64,000 nt of DNA from NCBI GenBank assembly GCA_900539175.1, contig UQAW01000009.1, forward strand, positions 1 through 64,000, in the 5' to 3' direction. How positions within the stretch are numbered: the stretch's first letter is position 1; the number at the start of each line of letters is the position of its first letter. Origin of the DNA: an uncultured Lachnospiraceae bacterium (GTDB lineage: Bacteria > Bacillota > Clostridia > Lachnospirales > Lachnospiraceae). The notes beneath the pieces are model-generated. The model was not told the origin of the DNA. It did no database searches and worked only from the letters and a program-made list of their open reading frames with translations. This document shows, piece after piece, positions 35,701 through 42,761 of the stretch. The position numbers were made by a program, and so were the translations under genes.

Positions 35701-35980
35701 TACGGGAGATAAGATACGAGTTGAAAATGTAAATGGAAAACATCTTATGGGGAAAGCGTTTCTCTCTTTCGGTATAAAGTCTGGAGTTATTAAGACAACT
35801 TTTGGTTCGGGGGGGAGAAAAGCATCAGCTAAAGCTTTTATGAAAACAGCTTCATACACACCCAATATTAATATGTTATATGATTCGAATAACATCAACA
35901 AGGTAACTGGAATGCCATCTTTTGGAGATATAATGGTTAGGATTGTGAAAGAGGAGACAAAAGAAAAGGATGAGCACTGA
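32756..35980 (+). CDS. Ferredoxin-molybdopterin oxidoreductase fusion
   Basis: A protein of about 1074 residues. Residues 1 to about 195 are a DmsB/NrfC-like subunit with four [4Fe-4S] motifs (CIGCYACQVSC, CNHCENPIC..C, CIQCFACLKAC, CDFC...CVQNC). The remainder is a DMSO-reductase-family catalytic subunit. Its own cluster motif reads DLMCPAEC-x27-C: the usual first Cys is replaced by Asp. The probable Mo ligand is the Cys in THSAICDTNRRWG. No Tat signal, so it is cytoplasmic. The two subunits are normally separate. It lies inside a transporter operon and overlaps the ATPase gene by 11 bases. An upstream TTG (32726) is a possible start. Substrate unknown. Confidence 0.85.
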   Translation: MKNVAVKYGMIIDLDKCIGCYACQVSCQKEHNLSLKAERMKLHVQEIGAYPNLKRIFIPELCNHCENPICTEVCSKNALYLTEEGIVKYDKKKCIQCFACLKACKAGAIGYQDEFDLLNKCDFCFERLRQGLQPACVQNCMGKALHFGILNNEESKVMQILKENRNYLYVQKRLISNLPKVIYIQRGENLCDSLTKLDLSSYNFQFNSSEFVQIEQTSKQKYINTVDLMCPAECSISVLVEDGKAKKICGNPRSFNNQGTICAKGLAGLELVYSPQRIKTPLVRVGERGSGKWKEVSWEFALSKIAKKLLDIKKRYGAESVILDCGDLTDSEPYMMLFHAFGTPNTYTHSAICDTNRRWGSKLLMGDERPLPDMQRPLLLRDPNNIMYKRWKHDIKLLISVGANPLVATRFNYMSRGIPEAQVTNQMYYVVVDPAFTNSAAKANLWLPITPGTDAELLACILCFILVHDNPESKTFSYIDYLFIKNYTEGWEKFKQDFLNQSRLQDKTNGFLYFSPEWGEEKTGIEQSKITYLAHLMGITKPAAIEIGMHGVAHHLAGDITSVLANVICAITGNIDVPGGLVFTGAVKPILNLLSRTINSAPIISRTINGKKKYGDYRELHKDLYGDFPDAWKGTISTIPSNIHNDIILKRGAFEGYTYPIKAFINRTGNPVYTGGNTEEWINVFKADRDGEQLLELIVHIDTHINETGEFADFILPECSYLEKMGLSDQYTINPEISLRERVIMPQYESKSPFWIMQNLTAALITAGDEDIDQSKFNCYQSEEDLLNTQLRSCPGLRNIGQPIPYSQYPEGALIEGIPENPNVYFEGELIHKGEPLTVEWLRKNNGVATWPVGYYRYRLCKESKPSRYLPMTNSGKFEFDFRYVMELSEKVDYHERAAFIWKENNSQFTERLKKQYPFYLITGRTHQTGTMTQFCSSLSKLETEANRKLNDAHSTAECEKNTIAIPVFLLNVEDAKELGICTGDKIRVENVNGKHLMGKAFLSFGIKSGVIKTTFGSGGRKASAKAFMKTASYTPNINMLYDSNNINKVTGMPSFGDIMVRIVKEETKEKDEH

Positions 35981-37478
35981 AGACAGAAGAGAGATTATTA
36001 AAATTAAAAATGTAAATAAGTTCTATGGTGATATTCAGATATTAAAGAATATCAATTTAGAAGTATATAATGGGGAGGTATTAGTTGTTCTTGGACCAAG
36101 TGGCTCAGGTAAAAGTACTTTGTTAAAGGTAATAAATGGACTTGAAGACATCCAGGCGGGAGAAATACTGATTAATGGTGAAGTCTATAATTGTGAAAAT
36201 TGTGTTGGACTTAGCGGAAAAAAGAGAGCAGAGGTTGGCATGGTTTTTCAACAATATAATCTTTACCCACATATGACGGTTCTTGACAATGTAACTCTTG
36301 CGATAAGAAAAGTAAAGAAAAAAACGAAAGAGGAAGCAATGAAGATATCCATTCCTATCTTACAAAAAGTTGGTCTTGAGGATAAAATTCATTTCTATCC
36401 ATCACAACTATCAGGGGGAGAACAGCAGCGTGTAGCTATTGCACGAAGTCTTGCTATGCAACCGAAAGTTATGTTGTTTGATGAACCAACATCTGCATTA
36501 GATGTTGAATTAGTTAATGAAGTACTTGATACACTTATTCAGCTTTCTAAGGACGGGATGACTATGATTGTTGTTACACATGAACTAAGTTTTGCTCGTC
36601 GAGTTGCCGGTAGAGTTGCTTTTATTGATAAGGGAGAAATTATTGAAGTTGGAAAACCGTACGATGTTATTATGCATCCCAAGATGGAGCGTACAAAGTT
36701 ATTTATGAATAAAATTTACAATGAAAGATCAAGTCTTCATTCTATAAAAAAGAGAGGTTTTATCAATGTAGGCATTGTAGAGGATGCTCCGCCGATGTGC
36801 TTTAGTGAGAATGGACATGAATTGAAGGGATTTGATGTTGATTTAGCTCACGTTATTGCTGAACGTTTAAATGTTTCATTGAATTTCATAAAGTTAAAAA
36901 ATGAGGAACGAATTGATTACATACTTGCGAATAAAGTGGATGCTTGTATCGCTAAATTAAATCATACTAAGTCAAGAGATAATATGATTGATTTTAGTGT
37001 TGCTTATCTTCAAAATTGTAAAAAGATTCTTATGTATAAAGAGAATGTGAAATCTATACGCGATCTTGCAGGTAAGGACATTGCCTATTCTATTGGTACA
37101 AGTACAGCTAATGAAATAGAAACTTGCTTCAGCAAATTGCAGTTGGATAAACCTAATTTTATTGCCTACGCGTCAGAGGTTCAGGCATTTGATGCGATGA
37201 AAAATAAAATTGTTGAGGGCTATGCAAGTGATGAAATAATTCTTAATCATTTCATAAATAGCGAAGAGGATAGGAATAAGTTTCGGTTTCATCCGGATGT
37301 ATGCTGTTATTCATACTTTTGTGTAGGGGTATCAGAAAATGATTCTGAGTGGTTAAATGAAATAAATAATATTTTGCTTGATATTTATGATACTGGACAA
37401 TATGAGAAATTATTTAACAAATGGTTTAAGACAAAAGATGAGAAGTTTATACGACCTTTTGAGAGATGGTCCGTGTAA
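35970..37478 (+). CDS. Amino-acid ABC ATPase fused to a cytoplasmic binding-protein domain
   Basis: A 502-residue fusion. Residues 1 to about 252 are a GlnQ/HisP-like ATPase: Walker A GPSGSGKST, Q-loop FQQYNLYP, signature LSGGEQQR, Walker B LFDEPTSALD and H-loop VVTHE. Residues about 263-502 are a family-3 solute-binding domain (INVGIVEDAPPMCF, GFDVDLAHVIAERLNV, LNHTKSRDNMIDFS, YDTGQYEKLFNKWF) without any signal peptide. It is clearly paralogous to the lipoprotein at 31714. The domain must face the cytoplasm and may sense accumulated ligand to switch the transporter. I know of regulatory CBS or ACT-type tails on such ATPases, but not of this arrangement as a standard one. Confidence 0.88.
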   Translation: MSTEDRREIIKIKNVNKFYGDIQILKNINLEVYNGEVLVVLGPSGSGKSTLLKVINGLEDIQAGEILINGEVYNCENCVGLSGKKRAEVGMVFQQYNLYPHMTVLDNVTLAIRKVKKKTKEEAMKISIPILQKVGLEDKIHFYPSQLSGGEQQRVAIARSLAMQPKVMLFDEPTSALDVELVNEVLDTLIQLSKDGMTMIVVTHELSFARRVAGRVAFIDKGEIIEVGKPYDVIMHPKMERTKLFMNKIYNERSSLHSIKKRGFINVGIVEDAPPMCFSENGHELKGFDVDLAHVIAERLNVSLNFIKLKNEERIDYILANKVDACIAKLNHTKSRDNMIDFSVAYLQNCKKILMYKENVKSIRDLAGKDIAYSIGTSTANEIETCFSKLQLDKPNFIAYASEVQAFDAMKNKIVEGYASDEIILNHFINSEEDRNKFRFHPDVCCYSYFCVGVSENDSEWLNEINNILLDIYDTGQYEKLFNKWFKTKDEKFIRPFERWSV

Positions 37479-37499
37479 TTAAATGTAGAGGAGTTAATT

Positions 37500-38201
37500 G
37501 TGAATTACGAGTTTGACTGGCAGATTATCTTTAGCGAACAATATTTAAACTGGATATTACAAGGACTTCAGTGTTCAATAAGCCTTATGATATTATCGTC
37601 CTTGGTTGCTGTTGTTTTGGGGGTATTGGTCACTCTTGGTAATATATCAAAGAATCCAGTATTACATTTCATTTCTTCTGTTTATATAGAGTTGTGCAGG
37701 AACATTCCAACGCTCATTTGGCTGTTGTTTTTTTACTATGTGTTTCCGGAATTTTTTCCGGAAACAATAAAACTGGCACTCAATTCTAATACAAAGTTAA
37801 ATTATTGGGCAGCGATAGCCGGATTATCGATCAGTAGCAGTGGTTATATTAGTGAAATTATACGTGGAGGAATAATGGCTGTTCCTAAGGAACAAATTTC
37901 AGCTGCGTATTCGTTAGGTCATATAAAAGCACAAGTTTGGAAATATATTATTTGGCCTCAAGCTATACGAAATTGTTTTCCATCTCTTGTTTCAAGAATT
38001 ATCCATAATGTGAAAAATACCTCGTTGGCATTGGCCTTATCAGTACATGAGATTATGTGGGCTACCCAACAGATTGAGTCTATCACATTCAGAGGGTTAG
38101 AAGTGACGATCTTAGCAACGGTATTCTTTTTAAGTATCAATTATATATTAAGCCATGCGGCTTTAGCAGTAGAAAAACATTTATTAGTTGTTAAAAAATA
38201 G
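37500..38201 (+). CDS. Amino-acid ABC transporter permease (HisM/GlnP-like)
   Basis: A 233-residue membrane protein of the His/Glu/Gln/Arg permease family with about five helices. NIPTLIWLLFFYYVFPEF and the EAA-type loop SSGYISEIIRGGIMAVPKEQISAAYSLG are diagnostic. The start is GTG at 37500 behind GAGGAG. It pairs with the next permease and the ATPase fusion upstream. The set is the importer for the ligand bound by the lipoprotein at 31714. Confidence 0.88.
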   Translation: MNYEFDWQIIFSEQYLNWILQGLQCSISLMILSSLVAVVLGVLVTLGNISKNPVLHFISSVYIELCRNIPTLIWLLFFYYVFPEFFPETIKLALNSNTKLNYWAAIAGLSISSSGYISEIIRGGIMAVPKEQISAAYSLGHIKAQVWKYIIWPQAIRNCFPSLVSRIIHNVKNTSLALALSVHEIMWATQQIESITFRGLEVTILATVFFLSINYILSHAALAVEKHLLVVKK

Positions 38202-38230
38202 AATGCATATTGACAAAGAAGGTGAGAGAA

Positions 38231-38905
38231 GTGATAGATATTCTAAATAATTTAAAAATGTTCTTGATAGGACCTTTCCAACAGGGTAGTCTTGGTGGTC
38301 TTGCGATTAATATTTTACTTGCTTTGATGACGATGATTTCGGGTTTTGTTTTGGGGTTGCTGTTAGCGTTGGGGAGGATATCTAAAAAAGTTGTCATTTG
38401 TAAAATTGCTACTTTCTTAATTGAAACTACTCGATCGTTACCTTTGCTGCTGATAGTTTTTTGGTTCTATTTTTTGATTCCGCTTTTTACAGGGAAACCA
38501 TTGCCGATCTTTTTGAGTGCTTATCTTTCAATCACCTTATATTCAGCAGTAAATCAAGCAGAGATTATTCGTGGTGGTTTTATGAATATCAGTGAAGGAC
38601 AGTGGCAAGTCGCATCTTGTATGGGACTGTCTTATTGCCAGTGTATTATATATATTATTTTACCTCAGACACTGAGGATAGTGTTCCCATCCTTTGTTGG
38701 CTTTTTAATATCTCTTTTTAAAGATACTTCGGTTATATCCATAATAGGTATTATAGATTTGACTCAAATTGGTCTGATCTTTAGCCAGAGGGAACCGAAT
38801 AAGCTTGTGGTCTCATATATAGTAATGGCTTGTTTATATTTTATATTTTGTTTTGCACTTTCTAGGATTGCAAAAAAAATGGAGAAGAAACAACAGGAGT
38901 GTTAA
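38231..38905 (+). CDS. Amino-acid ABC transporter permease (HisQ-like)
   Basis: A 224-residue second permease. RSLPLLLIVFWFYFLIPLF and the loop YSAVNQAEIIRGGFMNISEGQWQVASCMGLS are characteristic. I chose GTG 38231 because AAGGTGAG lies directly upstream; a TTG at 38210 would place that signal inside the gene. It is the last gene of the AT-rich block. The normal composition of the chromosome resumes within the next 120 bases. Confidence 0.85.
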   Translation: MIDILNNLKMFLIGPFQQGSLGGLAINILLALMTMISGFVLGLLLALGRISKKVVICKIATFLIETTRSLPLLLIVFWFYFLIPLFTGKPLPIFLSAYLSITLYSAVNQAEIIRGGFMNISEGQWQVASCMGLSYCQCIIYIILPQTLRIVFPSFVGFLISLFKDTSVISIIGIIDLTQIGLIFSQREPNKLVVSYIVMACLYFIFCFALSRIAKKMEKKQQEC

Positions 38906-39025
38906 AAACAGCGAAAAAATTCATATCTAATAGGGTGTCTGATTGGCAATTATGGTATAGCTTTCCCCAAGAGAGACAATTTCCGTTTGCTTCATGAAAC
39001 ACTCTGACTGGATTTTAAGAAAGAC

Positions 39026-39054
39026 TTGACTTTCGTCATTCTATATGCTATAGT
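39026..39054 (+). promoter_or_regulatory. Promoter of the rpmG-secE-nusG unit
   Basis: TTGACT (39026-39031) and TATAGT (39049-39054) are separated by 17 bases. A leader of about 130 bases follows before rpmG. Confidence 0.7.
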
Positions 39055-39190
39055 TAATGAGCGACATGGAAGTGGGTCTTTTTTTTATGCTCAAATTTAG
39101 GGCGGCATCCCAAAGATTTCAGCGAAAAAAAGGCTGTCGCAGGTGAATGTGTTCACCCGAAAACGCAAATACACAGTGGAGGTGGAAGTC

Positions 39191-39340
39191 GTGCGCGTAA
39201 AAATCACATTGGCATGTACAGATTGTAAACAGCGAAATTACAACATGACAAAGGAAAAAAAGAATCATCCCGACAGAATGGAAACAAAGAAGTATTGTAG
39301 ATTCTGCAAGAAACACACGATGCACAAAGAAACCAAGTAA
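39191..39340 (+). CDS. rpmG: 50S ribosomal protein L33
   Basis: A 49-residue protein, MRVKITLACTDCKQRNY...YCRFCKKHTMHKETK. Both CxxC pairs are present, making it the zinc-binding form. The start is GTG at 39191, preceded by GGAGGT; this gives the usual length. It lies before secE, a common Firmicute arrangement. Confidence 0.92.
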   Translation: MRVKITLACTDCKQRNYNMTKEKKNHPDRMETKKYCRFCKKHTMHKETK

Positions 39341-39363
39341 TTGGTCAGGTGAGAGGTGATAAG

Positions 39364-39567
39364 ATGGCAGATGCAGTGAAGGAAAAAAAGGCAAAGAAGA
39401 GCTGGTTCAAAGGATTAAAATCCGAATTTAACAAGGTGATCTGGACCGATAAGAAAACGCTTGGCAAACAGACGATTGCCGTAGTGGTAATCTCTGTGAT
39501 TATGTGCGTTTTGATTACTCTGGTTGACAGTGTAGTCCTGGAATTGGTAAACTTAATTATTAAGTAA
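39364..39567 (+). CDS. secE: Preprotein translocase subunit SecE
   Basis: A 67-residue single-span membrane protein, the small essential subunit of the SecYEG channel. The conserved amphipathic region WFKGLKSEFNKVIWTDKKTLGKQT precedes one C-terminal membrane helix. ATG 39364 is four bases after GAGAGGTGA. Confidence 0.92.
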   Translation: MADAVKEKKAKKSWFKGLKSEFNKVIWTDKKTLGKQTIAVVVISVIMCVLITLVDSVVLELVNLIIK

Positions 39568-39583
39568 GGACAAGGGTGGTTCA

Positions 39584-40111
39584 ATGTCAGAAACAAATTG
39601 GTATGTAGTCCATACGTATTCGGGCTATGAAAACAAGGTAAAAGCCAACATCGAAAAGACAATTGAAAACAGACATCTTGAAGACCAGATTCTTGAAGTA
39701 CGTGTTCCGTTGGAAGAAGTGATTGAAGTCAAGAACGGAACCAAGAAACAGGTACAGAGGAAAATGTTTCCGGGCTATGTTCTTTTGAACATGGTTATGA
39801 ATGATGACACCTGGTATGTTGTACGCAACACAAGAGGTGTGACAGGATTTGTCGGACCTGGATCAAAACCGGTACCGTTGACTGAGACAGAGATGGCTGC
39901 ACTGGGACTTGCTGATGAGAGCAAGCCGGCAGATGTAATCATTGATCTGGAAGAAGGCGATGCGGTGGTTGTGACAGGCGGTGCCTGGGCAGATACGACT
40001 GGAGTTATTCAAGGCATCAATAAGGCAAAGCAGGTCGTTACCATCAATGTTGAGCTGTTCGGCCGCGAAACGCCGGTAGAAATCAGTTTCGCAGAAATCA
40101 AAAAGATGTAA
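39584..40111 (+). CDS. nusG: Transcription termination/antitermination factor NusG
   Basis: A 175-residue RNA polymerase-binding factor. The NGN domain (WYVVHTYSGYENKVKANIEKTIENR) occupies the first 115 residues, including MFPGYVLLNMVMNDDTWYVVRNT. The KOW domain (EGDAVVVTGGAWADTTGVIQGIN) is at the C-terminus. Standard length and position after secE. Confidence 0.95.
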   Translation: MSETNWYVVHTYSGYENKVKANIEKTIENRHLEDQILEVRVPLEEVIEVKNGTKKQVQRKMFPGYVLLNMVMNDDTWYVVRNTRGVTGFVGPGSKPVPLTETEMAALGLADESKPADVIIDLEEGDAVVVTGGAWADTTGVIQGINKAKQVVTINVELFGRETPVEISFAEIKKM

Positions 40112-40160
40112 CAGGAAATACGCAGAGTTTCACGGTATGTGATGTGATATCGTGATGACT

Positions 40161-40189
40161 CGTGGGAGGGAAATCCCCGCAATTACCAC
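40161..40189 (+). promoter_or_regulatory. Structured leader element before rplK
   Basis: A 29-base element with outer arms GTGG/CCAC and an inner GGG/CCC pairing, starting CGTGGGAGGG and ending TTACCAC. It ends 20 bases before the rplK start, just upstream of its ribosome binding site. A near copy precedes rplA. Confidence 0.6.
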
Positions 40190-40209
40190 ATTATAGGAGG
40201 TGCCTGACA

Positions 40210-40635
40210 ATGGCAAAGAAAGTAACAGGATATATCAAATTACAGATCCCTGCTGGTAAAGCAACACCAGCACCCCCGGTTGGACCAGCACTTGGTCAGC
40301 ACGGTGTTAATATCGTACAGTTTACAAAGGAGTTCAATGCCAGAACTGCTGATAAGGGAGATCTGATCATCCCGGTTGTAATTACTGTATATGCAGACAG
40401 AAGTTTCAGCTTTGTAACCAAAACTCCTCCGGCAGCAGTATTGCTGAAGAAGGCCTGCAACATCAAATCCGGTTCAGGCGTTCCGAACAAAACAAAAGTT
40501 GCTACAATCTCTAAGGATAAAGTCCGTGAGATTGCTGAGATGAAGATGCCTGACTTAAATGCAGCATCTATCGAAGCAGCTATGAGCATGATTGCCGGAA
40601 CAGCAAGAAGTATGGGTATCGTAGTAGAAGACTAA
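40210..40635 (+). CDS. rplK: 50S ribosomal protein L11
   Basis: A 141-residue protein of standard length, MAKKVTGYIKLQIPAGKATPAPPVGPALGQHGVNI. It binds the GTPase-associated region of 23S rRNA. TAGGAGGTG precedes ATG 40210. Confidence 0.96.
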   Translation: MAKKVTGYIKLQIPAGKATPAPPVGPALGQHGVNIVQFTKEFNARTADKGDLIIPVVITVYADRSFSFVTKTPPAAVLLKKACNIKSGSGVPNKTKVATISKDKVREIAEMKMPDLNAASIEAAMSMIAGTARSMGIVVED

Positions 40636-40676
40636 GCGCTTCGTGAATCAGACGACCCGAAAAGTAAAAGAAGAGA

Positions 40677-40705
40677 CGTGGGAGGGACATTCCCGCAACT
40701 ACCAC
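40677..40705 (+). promoter_or_regulatory. Structured leader element before rplA
   Basis: A near copy of the element at 40161, again 29 bases, beginning CGTGGGAGGG and ending CTACCAC. The few differences lie in the middle. It ends 16 bases before the rplA start, overlapping the run-up to its ribosome binding site. Confidence 0.6.
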
Positions 40706-40721
40706 TAGGAGGTTATATATA

Positions 40722-41417
40722 ATGAAACATGGTAAGAAATATGTAGAAGCTGCGAAAGCAGTTGATCGTGCAACACTTTACGATCCGGCAGATGCGATTT
40801 CTATGGTTAAGAAATTAGCAGTTGCTAAATTTGACGAGACAATCGAAGTTCATATCCGTACCGGATGTGACGGACGTCATGCTGACCAGCAGATTCGTGG
40901 TGCAGTAGTTCTGCCTCATGGAACAGGTAAAAAAGTTCGTGTATTAGTATTTGCAAAAGGTGCTAAGGCTGATGAAGCTGCAGCAGCAGGCGCAGAATTC
41001 GTTGGAGCTGAGGAACTGGTTCCGAAGATCCAGAATGAAGGATGGCTGGATTTCGATGTAGTAGTAGCTACACCGGATATGATGGGTGTTGTTGGTCGTC
41101 TGGGTCGTGTACTTGGACCGAAAGGTTTAATGCCAAACCCGAAAGCAGGAACTGTAACTATGGATGTTACAAAAGCTGTAAATGATATTAAAGCAGGTAA
41201 GATTGAATACCGCCTCGATAAAACAAACATCATTCACGTGCCGATTGGAAAAGCTTCTTTCACAGAGGAGCAGTTAGCGGACAACTTCCAGACGCTGATT
41301 GGTGCAATCAACAAGGCAAAACCTTCCGCACTGAAGGGACAGTATTTGAGAAGCGTAACAGTCGCTCCAACAATGGGACCTGGTGTGAAGATTAACCCGG
41401 TGAAACTTGCACAATAA
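40722..41417 (+). CDS. rplA: 50S ribosomal protein L1
   Basis: A 231-residue protein of standard length with the signature GRLGRVLGPKGLMPNPKAGTV. L1 forms the L1 stalk and represses its own operon by binding mRNA. The preceding hairpin is a possible binding site. A terminator follows at once, so rplJ and rplL are not in this unit. Confidence 0.96.
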   Translation: MKHGKKYVEAAKAVDRATLYDPADAISMVKKLAVAKFDETIEVHIRTGCDGRHADQQIRGAVVLPHGTGKKVRVLVFAKGAKADEAAAAGAEFVGAEELVPKIQNEGWLDFDVVVATPDMMGVVGRLGRVLGPKGLMPNPKAGTVTMDVTKAVNDIKAGKIEYRLDKTNIIHVPIGKASFTEEQLADNFQTLIGAINKAKPSALKGQYLRSVTVAPTMGPGVKINPVKLAQ

Positions 41418-41424
41418 ATGATTT

Positions 41425-41455
41425 AGGGCTCTCGCCTCGGCGGGGGCTCTTTTTT
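41425..41455 (+). terminator. Terminator after rplA
   Basis: A 12-pair stem with three G-U pairs joins AGGGCTCTCGCC (41425-41436) to GGCGGGGGCTCT (41439-41450), followed by a T-run to 41455. Confidence 0.85.
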
Positions 41456-41544
41456 CATGTCTTTTGACTGGAAAGGCATAAAAGTGGTACAATATAAAAG
41501 GATATGTATCTGTTCAGAAAGCCAGATAAGGAGGATAAAGGGTG

Positions 41545-42399
41545 ATGATACAGGCAGGGATGATTCTGGAAGGCGGAGCAGCAAGGGGAGTGTTTACGGC
41601 CGGAGTATTGGACTATCTTATGGAGAAGGATTTTTATGTTTCGCATGTGGTTGGGGTGTCCGCCGGGTGCTGTAACGGAGTAGATTATATATCAAAACAG
41701 ATTGGGAGATCAAGGGACTGCATGATTCATAAGGACCGGAAGGAAGGGTATGTCGGACCCCATGTTCTGTTGGAGAAGCACAGTCTTTTTGATATGGATA
41801 AAGTCTTTGATGAATATCCGAATCAGAAGTTTCCTTTTGATTTTGAGACGTATGAGCAGTCCGGGATGAAGGGAGAATGGGTGGTTACCAATTGTCTGAC
41901 GGGAAAAGCGGAGTATCTGGATGAGAGGCAGGACCGCAAAAAGATGATGAATATCTGCAGAGCTTCCAGCAGCCTTCCGGTACTGGCTCCCATGGTGGAA
42001 CTGGAGGGGGTTCCCTATCTGGATGGAGGGATCGCAGATTCTATTCCGCTGAAGCGGCTGCTGTCTTATGGCAATGAAAAAAATATCATTGTTCTGACCA
42101 GAAATCCAGGCTATCGTAAGAAGCCTTTTAGCAGGGCAGCCAAAAGATTCTACGAGCATTCGCTGCGGGATTATCCAAACTTAGTAGAGGCGCTGAAAAG
42201 ACGCTATCTGGTTTATAACCGAACAATAGAAGCGGTAGAAAGGTTGGAAAAGGCAGGGAAAGTCTTTGTGGTTCAGCCTCTGGAAAAAACAGTTGGAAGA
42301 GCAGAACTTCATTATGAGAAGCTGATGGCATTTTATCAACACGGATATGACCGGATGGCAGAACAGATGGATGATCTGATGCGCTATCTGGAAAAGTAG
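41545..42399 (+). CDS. Patatin-like phospholipase (RssA/YlbK-like)
   Basis: A 284-residue serine lipid hydrolase. The oxyanion stretch LEGGAARGVFTAGVLDYL, the nucleophile elbow GVSAG and the catalytic Asp in YLDGGIADSIPL are in place. Homologues in Gram-positive bacteria are cytoplasmic with unknown physiological substrates. It starts at ATG 41545 or GTG 41542, behind AAGGAGG, in its own unit between two terminators. Confidence 0.88.
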   Translation: MIQAGMILEGGAARGVFTAGVLDYLMEKDFYVSHVVGVSAGCCNGVDYISKQIGRSRDCMIHKDRKEGYVGPHVLLEKHSLFDMDKVFDEYPNQKFPFDFETYEQSGMKGEWVVTNCLTGKAEYLDERQDRKKMMNICRASSSLPVLAPMVELEGVPYLDGGIADSIPLKRLLSYGNEKNIIVLTRNPGYRKKPFSRAAKRFYEHSLRDYPNLVEALKRRYLVYNRTIEAVERLEKAGKVFVVQPLEKTVGRAELHYEKLMAFYQHGYDRMAEQMDDLMRYLEK

Positions 42400-42420
42400 G
42401 AAAATATAGGAAAAGAAAGT

Positions 42421-42468
42421 AATAGCATACCGGATGCGGGAGTAAAACGATCTGGTATGCTATTTTTT
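42421..42468 (+). terminator. Terminator after the patatin-like gene
   Basis: AATAGCATACC (42421-42431) pairs with GGTATGCTATT (42454-42464), followed by TTTTG. Confidence 0.85.
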
Positions 42469-42614
42469 GTTACTGTAATGAACTTATATGCTGGAAAAAA
42501 GTGAAAACAAAAGAAAAAACGATTAATTAAGCGAAAAACAATGAAAAGTATTGTGCAATATTGATAGAAAATAAAAGGAAAATATATTATTAATGACGAA
42601 TAGAACAAAAACTA

Positions 42615-42643
42615 TTTACAAATCAATTGGCTTGTGATAGTAT
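42615..42643 (+). promoter_or_regulatory. Promoter of the arabinose-polymer locus
   Basis: TTTACA (42615-42620) and TAGTAT (42638-42643) are 17 bases apart. Both AAACGTTT operators lie just downstream. Confidence 0.7.
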
Positions 42644-42659
42644 GATTACAAGATAAGTA

Positions 42660-42689
42660 AAACGTTTAAGTTACTTCGAGAAAACGTTT
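42660..42689 (+). promoter_or_regulatory. Two AAACGTTT operators
   Basis: AAACGTTT occurs at 42660-42667 and 42682-42689, 22 bases apart, about two helical turns. The palindrome with a central CG is typical of LacI/CcpA-family sites. Placed just after the -10, binding would block transcription. The LacI-family protein at 48967 is the natural candidate; CcpA is an alternative. Confidence 0.6.
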
Positions 42690-42761
42690 CGGTAACGAAA
42701 AAATGAACTTCAGTTTTTGGGTTCACAGACGGTTCATGAGTAGCGAAGTGAGGAGGCGAGC

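Noticed and set aside
9835..38940. Integrative element with att sites
   Set aside because: No integrase, relaxase, phage or conjugation genes and no tRNA at either edge; the 13-base near-repeat alone is not enough and is listed only as a weak boundary hint.
39055..39190. Terminator or attenuator in the rpmG leader at the run of T near 39078
   Set aside because: No stem longer than three pairs precedes the T-run.
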